Notes: generated by a model not told the origin, from the letters alone. A DNA stretch of 64,000 nt from Bacillota bacterium (GCA_023412715.1 JAEZCC010000013.1:1-64000); one strand, 5' to 3'; shown: positions 8,916-18,227, counted from the first letter of the stretch. Program-made: numbers and translations.

Positions 8916-9563
8916 ATGCTTCCGATACCAAAAGAATACGTCAATTCCATCTGTGAACTCAAATCGATGGGCAACGCGCCCATCCTGCTCGGATATATCC
9001 GCGACGTTACGGGCGACGGCATCAGCATCTCGCGCAAAGAGGACCGCCTGCCCGTGATCCACTGCAATTCCACCGTCAAAGTGAATATTTACAACAACGA
9101 CCTGGGATTCCGGGTCGTCATCGGGAAGGTGTACCTTTCCACGGAGGATTTTATCCGGCTCACCGACGTGCAGAATGCTTCCGAGTACGAAAAGCGCGGC
9201 TTTTACCGCGTGAAGGTGGACATGGAGACGCAGGCCAGGCAGATCTTTCCGGATCGGAAGAATGCGGAGCCGTCCGAGCCTTTTACCATCCATGTGCACG
9301 ACATCAGCCTGAGCGGCCTCTTTTTCATCAGCGACAAGGTGCTTCATACGGGCGACAGGATCACGGTCCTTCTCAACCTGTACGGGCAGAAGGTGCCGAT
9401 GCTCTGCACGATACACCGTTCGCGCCCCGTGGAGATGGGCACGGCGGACGGCTACGGTTGCGGCTTTGACGACGGCAGCGGCAAAAAGTTCGACACCCTG
9501 TGCAAATTTCTGTTCCAATACCAGCGCGAACAGATCCAAAAAATGAGGGACAGCCAGACATGA
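8916..9563 (+). CDS. PilZ-domain c-di-GMP effector (YcgR/YpfA-like flagellar brake candidate)
   Basis: A 215-residue protein with an N-terminal YcgR-N-like beta domain and a C-terminal PilZ domain. The c-di-GMP-binding signatures are visible: RxxxR in KRGFYRVKV near residue 91, and DxSxxG in HDISLSGLFF near residue 128. Members of this family slow the flagellar motor when they bind c-di-GMP. The gene lies between two cheW genes in a sigma-28 operon, which supports a motility role. The ribosome binding site before ATG 8916 is a GGGGG stretch. No membrane segments. Family assignment is firm; motor braking is inferred from family and context. Confidence 0.88.
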   Translation: MLPIPKEYVNSICELKSMGNAPILLGYIRDVTGDGISISRKEDRLPVIHCNSTVKVNIYNNDLGFRVVIGKVYLSTEDFIRLTDVQNASEYEKRGFYRVKVDMETQARQIFPDRKNAEPSEPFTIHVHDISLSGLFFISDKVLHTGDRITVLLNLYGQKVPMLCTIHRSRPVEMGTADGYGCGFDDGSGKKFDTLCKFLFQYQREQIQKMRDSQT

Positions 9564-9641
9564 CAGGACGGCCGCGGCGGGCGGCGGCGCCTTTTGGGGC
9601 GTTTCCCCGCTGCTCGGCTCAACTTAAACTGAGGTGATATC

Positions 9642-10229
9642 ATGCAAAATACTGTGGCGAAATCTATATCGGAAAAAACGGAAGACCGCTCACAGGAAGA
9701 AAAGTTTCTGACCTTCCTGACAGACGGCGAGCTGTTCGGCATCCCCATCTCCGACGTCGTACAGATCATCGGCATGCAGGAGATCACCCCCCTGCCCGAT
9801 TTTCCGGATTACGCAAAGGGCGTCATCAATCTCAGGGGGAACATCATCCCCGTTGTGGACATGCGCATCCGCCTGAAAAAGCCGGAGATCGCCTACAACG
9901 AAAACACCTGCATCATCGTGACCAGCATAGGCGACACCTACATGGGCTTCATTGTGGATTCCGTCGACGAGGTCGCCAACATCAGCGACGACGACATTTC
10001 GCCCGCGCCGGTCGTCTCCGACCGCATTTCGAACCGGTACCTCACGGGCATCGGGCAGATAGACAAAAAGGTCGTTCTTCTGCTGGACCTTTCCAAAATT
10101 CTGACGCAAAGCGAATTTCAGCAAGTTACCCAAACCGTCGAGCAGGCCGTTTCCGCCCCTGAAGAAGAAGGGGCTTCCGACTCTGCGGTCGAAAATGCTG
10201 AGGACGCTGAAAATAAACACAAAGAATAA
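9642..10229 (+). CDS. cheW: CheW chemotaxis coupling protein (copy 2)
   Basis: Second receptor-kinase coupling protein of 195 residues. The CheW domain spans about residues 22-160 with KFLTFLTDGELFGIP, DVVQIIGMQ, KGVINLRGNIIPVVDMR and a C-terminal LLLDLSKIL. The tail is acidic (EEEGASDSAVENAEDAE). AGGTGATATC precedes the ATG. The stop is 15 bases before the receptor at 10245, which suggests the two products work together. Confidence 0.95.
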   Translation: MQNTVAKSISEKTEDRSQEEKFLTFLTDGELFGIPISDVVQIIGMQEITPLPDFPDYAKGVINLRGNIIPVVDMRIRLKKPEIAYNENTCIIVTSIGDTYMGFIVDSVDEVANISDDDISPAPVVSDRISNRYLTGIGQIDKKVVLLLDLSKILTQSEFQQVTQTVEQAVSAPEEEGASDSAVENAEDAENKHKE

Positions 10230-10244
10230 AAGGAGTAATCTGTT

Positions 10245-11660
10245 ATGAAGTCTTCGCGGAAGACAACCATTCGCGCGCGCATCATGAAACTGGTAATCAT
10301 CAGCCTCCTCGTTATGGCAGTCCCTCTGATCATTTACCTCGCGCAGGTCTTTGCGCTCGGCGGCAACCCTGAACAGCTGGTATCGTTCCTGCAGAAGACG
10401 GCGCCGATTTTCTGCGCGTACATCGTGGTCGAGCTTGTCGTCGGGATTTTCTTCACCGCGCGGGTTGCGAAAAAAATCTCCAGAGCCGTGGGTGAAACCA
10501 CGAGGGCGCTGGACGAATTTTCAAAAGGCAACCTCAACGTCCACATTGACACCACCCTCAACGACGAGATCGGCACTTCCGTCGAAGCCCTGAACAACTA
10601 CGCGGCCGACCTGCGGGCCTCCATCAAGGCGCTTATCACCTACCTTGACGGTCTGGCCGCGGGCGATATGACCGTAAAAGCCGACTACACGTGGAAGGGC
10701 GACTGGCAGGAAATCAATGTCGCGCTCGAAAAGATCTCCTCTTCCCTCAACGGCATCTTCACGAACGTGCGCAACGCGTCCGACCAGGCGGCAAGCGGTT
10801 CCGAGCAGGTCGCAAGCGCCTCTCAGGCCCTTGCGCAGGGCGCGACCGAACAGGCGAGCGCCATTGAAGAGCTTTCCGCCACAATCTCCGAGATTTCGGA
10901 GCATGTGCGCAAAAACGCCACAAGCGCGACCTCCGCGGACGACTCCTCCACAAAAGCGGCCAGCATGCTGGTGGAAGCCGACAAGAGCATGCAGCAGATG
11001 ATGGAGGCCATGGACGCGATCAATGAGTCTTCCCAGAAGATCAGCAACATCATCAAGACGATAGACGACATTTCCTTCCAGACCAACATCCTCGCGCTGA
11101 ACGCGGCCGTCGAAGCCGCGCGCGCAGGCTCCGCCGGCAAAGGTTTCGCCGTCGTGGCCGACGAGGTGCGCAACCTTGCGAGCAAGAGCGCCGAGGCCGC
11201 AAAAGACACGACCACGCTGATCGAAGACTCCATCAAGGCCGTCGAATCCGGCACCTCGATTGCAAAAGTCACACAGCAGACGCTGCGTGAGGTGAAGGCT
11301 TCCGCGACGGAGGCTTCGCAGCTCGTGAACGAGATTGCGGCCGCCTCGAACCAGCAGGCAACCTCCATCGGGCAGATCACGCAGGGCGTGCAGCAGATTT
11401 CCGCCGTCGTGCAGACCAATTCCGCCACGGCGGAGCAAAGCGCCGCCGCAAGCGAAGAGCTGGCGGCCCAGGCAAAGAGCCTCAAGCGCGTGCTGTCCAC
11501 TTTGAAGATCGCCGAGCAGAAATCCCCCTCCGGCCGCGCAGCCGCTCCGGCGGTCAAGCCGCAGAAGCCCGCAAAAGCGCCCGAGACCGCCGAAAAGCCC
11601 GCGGCCGAAAGCGCCGCCTCTGCCGCTTCCGCTGCCGTGAAAGACGACAAATACGTCTGA
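10245..11660 (+). CDS. Methyl-accepting chemotaxis protein lacking an extracellular sensor domain
   Basis: A 471-residue receptor with two membrane segments (about residues 12-34 and 48-70) joined by only about 15-20 residues, so there is no periplasmic-type sensor. A HAMP region follows (ARVAKKISRAVG onward), a second HAMP-like unit near residues 120-165, then the signalling domain with the hairpin NILALNAAVEAARAG near residue 283. The C-terminal 60 residues are Ala/Pro/Lys-rich. AAAAGGAG precedes the ATG. It closes the cheW-pilZ-cheW operon and is followed by a strong terminator. It may sense intracellular or membrane state; that is inference. Confidence 0.95.
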   Translation: MKSSRKTTIRARIMKLVIISLLVMAVPLIIYLAQVFALGGNPEQLVSFLQKTAPIFCAYIVVELVVGIFFTARVAKKISRAVGETTRALDEFSKGNLNVHIDTTLNDEIGTSVEALNNYAADLRASIKALITYLDGLAAGDMTVKADYTWKGDWQEINVALEKISSSLNGIFTNVRNASDQAASGSEQVASASQALAQGATEQASAIEELSATISEISEHVRKNATSATSADDSSTKAASMLVEADKSMQQMMEAMDAINESSQKISNIIKTIDDISFQTNILALNAAVEAARAGSAGKGFAVVADEVRNLASKSAEAAKDTTTLIEDSIKAVESGTSIAKVTQQTLREVKASATEASQLVNEIAAASNQQATSIGQITQGVQQISAVVQTNSATAEQSAAASEELAAQAKSLKRVLSTLKIAEQKSPSGRAAAPAVKPQKPAKAPETAEKPAAESAASAASAAVKDDKYV

Positions 11661-11716
11661 GTTACAGCCGTCCGCCGTGCGGGCGCACCGTTTCTCCGTC
11701 AGATAAGCGATTTCTG

Positions 11717-11746
11717 GCCGCGCGGAAAATCTCCGCGCGGCTTTTT
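11717..11746 (+). terminator. Rho-independent terminator after the cheW-mcp operon
   Basis: A 10-base-pair GC-rich stem (11717-11726 with 11732-11741), 5-base loop, then five T. It lies 57 bases after the receptor stop codon. Confidence 0.9.
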
Positions 11747-11791
11747 CGCGCCCCGAAGCCGGCGGCCGCCGAAAATACGCCCCGGCGCCGC

Positions 11792-11818
11792 TAAATTTTT
11801 TGCCCCACGGTCCGATAT
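11792..11818 (+). promoter_or_regulatory. Sigma-28 (SigD) promoter for fliD-fliS-fliT
   Basis: TAAA at 11792-11795, exactly 15 bases, then TCCGATAT at 11811-11818, one mismatch to consensus. It lies about 50 bases upstream of fliD. Confidence 0.9.
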
Positions 11819-11869
11819 ATGGAATAGACAAAGTGCAACGGCCCAACGTGCAGAAACGGAGGATATCTT

Positions 11870-14611
11870 ATGAGCACGACTTCATCCACTTCTTCATCCT
11901 CGTCCATCGCTTCGTTCTATACGACGAACGGAGTGACGCGGCTCAACGGCTCGCAACTGATTTCCGGCCTTGACACGCAGAGCCTGATTACCGCAATGAC
12001 GATGAAAACGCAGAGTAAAATAGACAAGCAGGGACAGATGGAGCAAAAAGCCCAGTGGAGACAGCAGATGTACCAGGAGATTCAGTCCCTGCTGGTGGCG
12101 TTCAACGGCAATTATTTTTCATACGCGGGCGGCGCCAACAACATCATGAGCTCCAAATTTTTTGACTCCGGCGCGCTGGTCAGCTCTTCCGACCTTGTGA
12201 CCGCAACAGGAGCTTCCTCCGCCGCGGGGAACGTCGTGATTAAAGACGTCACGAGCCTTGCCGCGGCCGCGTCGCTCTCGACCACATACGCGCCTTCCGC
12301 AACGAGCATCACCTCCGGCGCGCTCCGTACGGAATGGACACAGTCCACCCTGAATGGAAAATCCCTGACCGTCTCATACGGCGGCAACGATTACACCCTG
12401 ACGCTCGACAGCTCCGCTTCGCTGGATTCTTCCGACCCGACGGGCCAAAACAACCTGCAGTCCATTGCGGACGCGCTGAACAGCCAGATAAGCGCAAGCA
12501 CCTCCCTGAACGGCAAGGTCCAGTTCTCCGTGACCGAACCCGAAACGGGAAAATACGCGCTTACGCTTTCCGCAATCGGCTCGGCGCCCACCACGTCCGT
12601 CGGAATCAAGGCCAACTCCGCGGACGACACCAGCGCCGATTTTCTGGCCGCCATCGGTTTCAATACCATCCCCGCCACCGGGGATTCCGGGAGCCTGACC
12701 GGTTCCCCCGTTCAGCTGGACAGCTCGTCCGTCGCAACCAGCCCTCTGTTCAGCCACACGGTCTCCTCTTCGTCGTACCTTACGTTTGCCCTCGGGGAAA
12801 AGACATACACCGTTACGCTGGGCGCCGATATTGACCTCACGGCCAGCGACGCCATGGCAAAGCTGAAGGACGGCCTGCAGACAAAAATCGACCAGTACGC
12901 CGACCTGAAGAACGCCAACGTACAGGTCGCATACGACGCGGGAAGCAACCAATTCACGGTCACCGGCGACAGCGTTTTCGTGACCGGCGGCTCTGAAAAC
13001 CTTCTTCTGGGCCTCGGCATGCAGAGCGAGGTCGGCGGCGCCATCGAAACCGGCACCCCGGGGACGGTCAGCACGACGAAGCTGGCGCAGTCGTATCTCG
13101 GCGACGCGCTGGCAGGCTCCACCCTCGCCGTACAGCTGAACGGCGTTTCCAAAACCATCACCTTCAAAAGCACCGAAGAAGCGAGCTATTCTTCCATCGC
13201 CGGCCTGCGATCTTACCTGCAGACCGCCATGAATACGGCGTTCGGCACCGACAACGTTCAGGTGGGCCCCGCGGACGACCCGACGAGCAACCAGCTCGTC
13301 TTCACTACGAAGGACCCGACTTCCATCTTCACGATTTCTTCTTCAAGCGTGTCGAACGTCCTGAGTGACAACGGGGCGCTCCGAATCTCCTCCGGCGAAA
13401 CGAACCGCCTGGAAACCACGAAGACGCTCAACCAGCTGAAAGGCGAGCTGAATACCGCCCTGACGCCAGACACCACCGAGAGCGACGGAAAATATTCCAT
13501 CAGCGTAAACGGAAAGGTCTTCTCCTTTACGGGAGACACGGAGCTCGGCACCGTGATTTCGACTATCAACTCCGACCCCGACGCCGGCGTGAACATTGTC
13601 TACTCCCAGACGCTGAACCGCTTCACCGCCACCGCGGACGACACCGGCTCGCAGGGGCAGGTCGCGATTACAGACGCCAAGGGCAGCAGCCTTGCGACGG
13701 TCCTGTTCGGCACGGCGGATGCGCAGACTTTTAAAAAGGGCTCCGATCTTGTCATGGACGCCTACCTGGGCGGAAGCAGCGACGCGACGCCCGTCACGCG
13801 CAGCACAAACTCTTTTACGCTCGACGGCGTCACCCTGAACATCAAGGGCCAGCCGACGGGCAGCGTTTCCTTTACGGCCTCCAGCAACGTGGATGACCTG
13901 TACAGCAGGATTTCCGATTTCGTGGACGCCTATAACGCCATCATCGACAAAGTCAACACCTATGTGACGCAGGCGCCGTACGGGCTTGGCTCCGGCAACG
14001 GGAGCACGGAATCGTACGATCCTCTGACGGATGCGCAGAAGAAAGAAATGACTGCCGACGAGATTACGGCATGGAACGAAAAGGCGCAGCAGGGCCTGCT
14101 GCAGAACGACCAGACGCTGAGTTCCATCCTTTCGGACCTGCGCGAAGCCATGGAGAGGACCGTTTCCGCTTCCGGCCTCACGCTGGGCCAGATAGGTATT
14201 TCGACGGCCGCATACGACTACACCTCCGGCGGGAAGCTCGTGATCGACGAGACCACCCTGAAGAGCGCGCTGCAGACGAAGTCGGACCAGGTCAGCCAGC
14301 TCTTCACCGACACCAACGGAATCGCCGCCAACGTCAAATCCGTACTGAACAACTACGTCGGCGAATACGGCAACAGCGGCGCCCTTTACTCCATTGCCGG
14401 CAACAAGGACTTTTCCACCGGCAGCGGCAGCCAGCTTGACTCGCAGATTGCCGATTACGAAGAGACGATCAAAAACCTGAAGGCGCAGCTTACAACCGAA
14501 CAGAACTTCTGGCAGACAAAGTTTTCAACGATGGAGAGTAAGCTCAGCGTACTCAGCTCCCAGTACAACTACCTTTCCTCCATGCTCGGCGGGAGCAGCC
14601 AGTCGTCGTGA
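11870..14611 (+). CDS. fliD: FliD flagellar filament cap (hook-associated protein 2)
   Basis: Forms the cap at the filament tip and guides flagellin folding. The N-terminal FliD domain carries LISGLDTQSLITAMT near residue 30; the C-terminal FliD domain contains DDLYSRISDFVDAYNAIIDKV near residue 670 and ends in a coiled coil (DSQIADYEETIKNLKAQL). The middle holds several flagellin-IN-like beta repeats rich in Ser/Thr/Gly. At 913 residues it is much longer than the usual 450-600, all of the excess in the central exposed region. GGAGG precedes the ATG. It is first in a sigma-28 operon with its export chaperones. Confidence 0.95.
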   Translation: MSTTSSTSSSSSIASFYTTNGVTRLNGSQLISGLDTQSLITAMTMKTQSKIDKQGQMEQKAQWRQQMYQEIQSLLVAFNGNYFSYAGGANNIMSSKFFDSGALVSSSDLVTATGASSAAGNVVIKDVTSLAAAASLSTTYAPSATSITSGALRTEWTQSTLNGKSLTVSYGGNDYTLTLDSSASLDSSDPTGQNNLQSIADALNSQISASTSLNGKVQFSVTEPETGKYALTLSAIGSAPTTSVGIKANSADDTSADFLAAIGFNTIPATGDSGSLTGSPVQLDSSSVATSPLFSHTVSSSSYLTFALGEKTYTVTLGADIDLTASDAMAKLKDGLQTKIDQYADLKNANVQVAYDAGSNQFTVTGDSVFVTGGSENLLLGLGMQSEVGGAIETGTPGTVSTTKLAQSYLGDALAGSTLAVQLNGVSKTITFKSTEEASYSSIAGLRSYLQTAMNTAFGTDNVQVGPADDPTSNQLVFTTKDPTSIFTISSSSVSNVLSDNGALRISSGETNRLETTKTLNQLKGELNTALTPDTTESDGKYSISVNGKVFSFTGDTELGTVISTINSDPDAGVNIVYSQTLNRFTATADDTGSQGQVAITDAKGSSLATVLFGTADAQTFKKGSDLVMDAYLGGSSDATPVTRSTNSFTLDGVTLNIKGQPTGSVSFTASSNVDDLYSRISDFVDAYNAIIDKVNTYVTQAPYGLGSGNGSTESYDPLTDAQKKEMTADEITAWNEKAQQGLLQNDQTLSSILSDLREAMERTVSASGLTLGQIGISTAAYDYTSGGKLVIDETTLKSALQTKSDQVSQLFTDTNGIAANVKSVLNNYVGEYGNSGALYSIAGNKDFSTGSGSQLDSQIADYEETIKNLKAQLTTEQNFWQTKFSTMESKLSVLSSQYNYLSSMLGGSSQSS

Positions 14612-14687
14612 CCGGGAGCGCCGGCCCTGCAAAAAGGCGGCATCATAAATATGTTTTGTCCGACAGCAGCAGAAACGGGGGTTGCAC

Positions 14688-15125
14688 ATGAACGGAAATA
14701 ACGACCTGATCATGAAATATCAGGAGCAGGCCATCAGCACCATGTCGAAGGGCGAGCTTGTGGTCGCCCTCTACGACGAGCTGCTGAAAAACCTGAAATA
14801 CGGCTCTCTCCTGCTCAAGCAGGACAATGCCGCCGCCGCGGCCAAATGCACGAAAAAGTGCAGGGACATCATCAACTACCTGCTGGTCACGCTCGATACG
14901 AAATACGACATCTCCGTCACGCTGTCGCGCACTTATTCTTATTTTCTCGGCCAGATTATCCTGGCAAGCGCCAAGGGCGACGCCTCGTACCTCGACCGAA
15001 TTCTCCCCCAGGCGCAGGAGCTTCGGGACGCTTGGGCCCAGACAGAAAAAAAAATCCGCATGCCGAACGGAGAAAACTCCGCCGGAAGCGGCAGCGAATC
15101 GGGACAGGTGAAAAATGGAATATGA
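14688..15125 (+). CDS. fliS: FliS flagellin export chaperone
   Basis: Binds the flagellin C-terminus and keeps it export-competent. The four-helix FliS fold is recognisable in KYQEQAISTMSKGELVVALY, followed by YDELLKNL and the YLLVTLDTKYDISVTLSRTYSYF stretch. The tail after residue 125 is Gly/Ser-rich. ATG 14688 was preferred over an in-frame TTG six bases upstream; both share a G-rich region as a weak binding site. It follows fliD by 76 bases and overlaps the next gene by 11 bases. Confidence 0.93.
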   Translation: MNGNNDLIMKYQEQAISTMSKGELVVALYDELLKNLKYGSLLLKQDNAAAAAKCTKKCRDIINYLLVTLDTKYDISVTLSRTYSYFLGQIILASAKGDASYLDRILPQAQELRDAWAQTEKKIRMPNGENSAGSGSESGQVKNGI

Positions 15126-15555
15126 ACGCCTGCTGGCGCTTTGGGACCAGCGCACCGTCCTTCTGACCTCGGTCCTGGACCTTACAAAACAAATCGAAGC
15201 GCAAAGCCGTCAAGAAGATATCCAGCTCGGCGACCTGCCGGAGCAGCGCCAGGTCTATATTGATCGTCTGAAAAAATGCAACCGTGCAATCGACGCGTCG
15301 GCGGGAAAAGCGAACCCGGAGGACCGTGCCCGGCTCAAGAGGATCCTCGCCGCGAATCCCGATCTGACCTCCTGCACGCAGGAGGAGCGCCGTCTTGCCG
15401 CATACGCGCGGGAGAGCCGCCGTCTGCTGGACTCCATCCTCGCGTCGGACACCGAGGCGCGCAGAAAGATTCGGCTGGAATGCGACCGCCTGAGAAAGCT
15501 GGCGCGTTCTTCCCGGAAAAAAGCAGCCTTCCGGCCCGAATCCGGAAACGTCTAA
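15115..15555 (+). CDS. Probable FliT-like flagellar chaperone
   Basis: A 146-residue, highly charged, all-helical protein without membrane segments. Sequence alone gives only a generic match to short flagellar chaperones (FliT/FlgN type), but its position right after fliD-fliS, with an 11-base overlap to fliS, is the usual fliT position. FliT chaperones FliD. A GACAGGTGAAAA stretch precedes the ATG. Its stop codon overlaps the end of the convergent cheD by four bases. Function is assigned from context. Confidence 0.6.
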   Translation: MEYERLLALWDQRTVLLTSVLDLTKQIEAQSRQEDIQLGDLPEQRQVYIDRLKKCNRAIDASAGKANPEDRARLKRILAANPDLTSCTQEERRLAAYARESRRLLDSILASDTEARRKIRLECDRLRKLARSSRKKAAFRPESGNV

Positions 15556-16037
15556 TAGGCCTTCGTCCCCTGTGCAAAGGACTTGACGACCATTTCTCCC
15601 GTCTCCGTGTAAAAGTAAACCGTTCTGCCATAATTCAGACCCGTGTCTTCCGCGATGACACGGATCTGTAATTTTTGTAAGGTCTCTTTCACCGCGGCGA
15701 TGTTGCGGGCGCCGATGTTGCCGAAAGCGTAGTCGTCGGCGACGCTGAACATTTTCGCGCCGCCCGCGATTTTCGCCACGATGCAGCCGCGCATGGCGCC
15801 CAGCCGCTCCATCTGCGCGACCATGTCGGGCAGACAGGTGTCGGCGTAACGGTGCAGCTTCTCGTTCGGGTTGTCCTCGGGAAAATAAGGAAGCATGATA
15901 TGCCCCAGGCCCCCTATTTTGGTGATGGTGTCGTAAAGGCAAATGCCGATGCAGGAGCCCAGAGCATACGTGACAAAGGCGGCCGGACTGAAGGAGACCT
16001 TCATATCCGAGATGTTGATTGTGATCAGATCGCTCAT
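15552..16037 (-). CDS. cheD: CheD receptor deamidase
   Basis: Deamidates glutamines in chemoreceptors and partners CheC. The 161-residue protein keeps the catalytic elements: Cys in LGSCIGIC near residue 29, His in GLGHIMLP near residue 45 and an upstream Thr in FVTYALGSC. GGAKMF and NIGARN are further family motifs. The start ATG overlaps the cheC stop (ATGA), indicating translational coupling. It is the last gene of the large fla/che operon. Confidence 0.95.
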   Translation of the reverse strand: MSDLITINISDMKVSFSPAAFVTYALGSCIGICLYDTITKIGGLGHIMLPYFPEDNPNEKLHRYADTCLPDMVAQMERLGAMRGCIVAKIAGGAKMFSVADDYAFGNIGARNIAAVKETLQKLQIRVIAEDTGLNYGRTVYFYTETGEMVVKSFAQGTKAY

Positions 16038-16657
16038 AAATCAATCCCCAAGCTGTTCATCAGTTTATTCAAGGATTCCAGGTTCGGAATTAGCATCATA
16101 TTTGCAGTGATTTTATCGTTGGCGTTGATAAAGTCATCCTCTATAAAAATGATTTTGTCGGAAACGGAACCCATTTCCGCAGCGGGGACCGTCAGGAGGG
16201 AACCGACCATGTCTGCCGTGACGGCCGGGACCGAGATCTTGATTTCCAGGTGCGAAAGGGATGAAATCGCCGCCGTGTACGCGGCAATCATGATGTTGCC
16301 GATTTCGGAAAGCGCCGAAGTCTCCATTTCGGAAAGGTGCAGGCAGTCGACCTGCTCTTCCCCCAGAAGGCTCTGCAGAAGCGACTGCGCAAAGCTGTTG
16401 CCCAGAATAAACATCATGATTCCCTGAATATCGCCGTGCAGCTCAACCAGGATGGCGATGACCGGGGTCTCCGGCCCGCCCAGGGCCCTGTCCGCGTCCG
16501 TAATGTCCAGAATCCGGACCACCGGCGTCACCATTTCCACCCGGCGGTTAATCATCTTGGCAAGGGAGGTCGCCGCGTTGCCGGCGCCGATATTGCCGAT
16601 TTCCCTGAGAACGTCGATATGCATTTCGTCCAGCTGTCCCAAATCTTTGATCGTCAT
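16034..16657 (-). CDS. cheC: CheC CheY-P phosphatase
   Basis: Removes phosphate from CheY-P and is stimulated by CheD in known systems. Both pseudo-symmetric phosphatase motifs are intact: ExxN in LREIGNIGAGNAATSL near residue 19 and in LSEIGNIMIAAYTAAI near residue 118. The 207-residue length is normal. AGAGGTGCAAC precedes the start. It overlaps cheD by four bases. FliY in the same operon also carries CheC-like motifs, so two CheY-P sinks are encoded. Confidence 0.95.
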   Translation of the reverse strand: MTIKDLGQLDEMHIDVLREIGNIGAGNAATSLAKMINRRVEMVTPVVRILDITDADRALGGPETPVIAILVELHGDIQGIMMFILGNSFAQSLLQSLLGEEQVDCLHLSEMETSALSEIGNIMIAAYTAAISSLSHLEIKISVPAVTADMVGSLLTVPAAEMGSVSDKIIFIEDDFINANDKITANMMLIPNLESLNKLMNSLGIDL

Positions 16658-16685
16658 GTTGCACCTCTGTTTTCTGTTCCGGTTC

Positions 16686-18185
16686 TCAGTAATCGATCCG
16701 GTCGGAAGGAAGAATGGGGCCGTTCGTAAGATCGTCTTTACCGGGATAGAACTTCACGCTGCTGTAGTCTTTTTTCAGCAGCATGGTGTATGCGCCGATC
16801 GAAATTTTGACGCCGCTGTAAACGACGCGCACGCCGACGATGTTGAAATCTGCCGGGTTGTCGATAAGTTCTTCCTGCGTCAGGGCAATCTGTTCCTGCA
16901 AAGCGGAAATCTGGGCGTCGATTTTCTTCTGTTTTTCCACATTGTCGTTGATAAGTTTTTCGACTCTCTCATGCGCATGGCCGATGGTCAGCAGGGTGCC
17001 GAGGGTGTCGATCTGGCTTTGCAGAAGGGATCTGCTGTTCCGCAGCGTTTCCATCTGCTTTTTGATCTCTTCGTCCTGCTCTTCCATGCCTTTTTTCTGA
17101 ATCAGCTTGTGCAGCGCCGGCGACTCGATGATCACGTCCGTTTTGAGGTTGTTGGCGTTGCCGATGTAATTTGCGTAGACGCGGCGGCCCGTCGTGCACC
17201 TGCCGCCCAGCAGCAGGCCGTTCTTGCCGCGCAGAATCACCGCGTTGCCGGCCTTGACGATGCTGTTCATAATCACGTCGCTGTAAACGTCGCCTTCGCA
17301 TTCTATGTTGCAGTTTTCAAAGAACTTTGCCGTGACGTCGCCGCCGCAAATCAGGCGGCCCTTGCCCATGCCGTTCATTCCTTTGGCAATCGTGATGTTC
17401 CCCTCTGCCTGCAGCCTTGCGCCCTCGACCATCCCGCGCACCGTGATGCTGCCGCCTGCCTTGACGGAAAAGCCCTCCAGAACGTCGCCGAGCACCGTGA
17501 CGGACCCGACCGTGTCGATGTTGCCGGAAGAGCCGTCCACGTTGCCGTGCACAATATAGGAATCCAGGATGTTCAGCACCATCGACTTGTACTCGATGCA
17601 CCCGTCGATGAGCGCCGTCAGCGTGAGGCCGTCTTCCGAAACGGCGATGTTCCTCCCCGTCGGGAAGCGGGGGACGCGGCCCTCCTTGTAATGAATCGGG
17701 CGGCCGAACACGTCGATCCCATCGCTGCCCGGCTTCGGCGGAGAGATGCGGCAGAGCGCGTCTCCCTTTTTGACGTTCTGAATCAGGCCGAGGTCGCGGT
17801 AGTCGACCGTTCCGTCCTGTCTCTGCTGCAGGCTGATGTCCTGCTTTGTCTTGAACAGAAACTCCATCGTGCCGTCTTCCCCGTCGACCGGCGGCAGGCC
17901 GTGCGCGCAGACCAGCTCGGTAAAATAGCTGCTGCGCTCGCAGTACTCCCAGATGCGTTTTTCATAGATTCCATAGGTGACCCGCTTTGCTTTCAGAAAA
18001 TCCATGACCTCGGCATAAGAAAGCGCCTGCCCCGGCTGTATGGATTTCACACGAAGATAAGCGATGAGGTTGTTGTTCTCGGTCCGAAACTCGAGAACAG
18101 GCGGTTTGTAGTCGGGATTCCGTTCCGGCGGGGCCGACTGTCCCGCTGCCGGCTGCTGTACATTTCCAGACGGACGATCCATCAT
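16686..18185 (-). CDS. FapA-family (DUF342) polymer-forming protein
   Basis: A 499-residue cytoplasmic protein of the FapA/DUF342 family. An N-terminal domain (to about residue 170) precedes a right-handed beta-helix with repeated GSVTVLGDV, GGSITVRGMVEGA and GNITIAKGM rungs (residues 210-320), then a coiled coil (residues 340-420) and a short C-terminal domain. FapA genes are often found in Gram-positive flagellar operons, and in Vibrio FapA affects polar flagellation. GGGGAGGAG precedes the start; two adjacent Met codons are possible. It lies 29 bases before cheC. Confidence 0.85.
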   Translation of the reverse strand: MMDRPSGNVQQPAAGQSAPPERNPDYKPPVLEFRTENNNLIAYLRVKSIQPGQALSYAEVMDFLKAKRVTYGIYEKRIWEYCERSSYFTELVCAHGLPPVDGEDGTMEFLFKTKQDISLQQRQDGTVDYRDLGLIQNVKKGDALCRISPPKPGSDGIDVFGRPIHYKEGRVPRFPTGRNIAVSEDGLTLTALIDGCIEYKSMVLNILDSYIVHGNVDGSSGNIDTVGSVTVLGDVLEGFSVKAGGSITVRGMVEGARLQAEGNITIAKGMNGMGKGRLICGGDVTAKFFENCNIECEGDVYSDVIMNSIVKAGNAVILRGKNGLLLGGRCTTGRRVYANYIGNANNLKTDVIIESPALHKLIQKKGMEEQDEEIKKQMETLRNSRSLLQSQIDTLGTLLTIGHAHERVEKLINDNVEKQKKIDAQISALQEQIALTQEELIDNPADFNIVGVRVVYSGVKISIGAYTMLLKKDYSSVKFYPGKDDLTNGPILPSDRIDY

Positions 18186-18227
18186 ACCGAAGACTCCTCC
18201 CCAAAGCGCTGTGCCGCTTCAAGCGCA

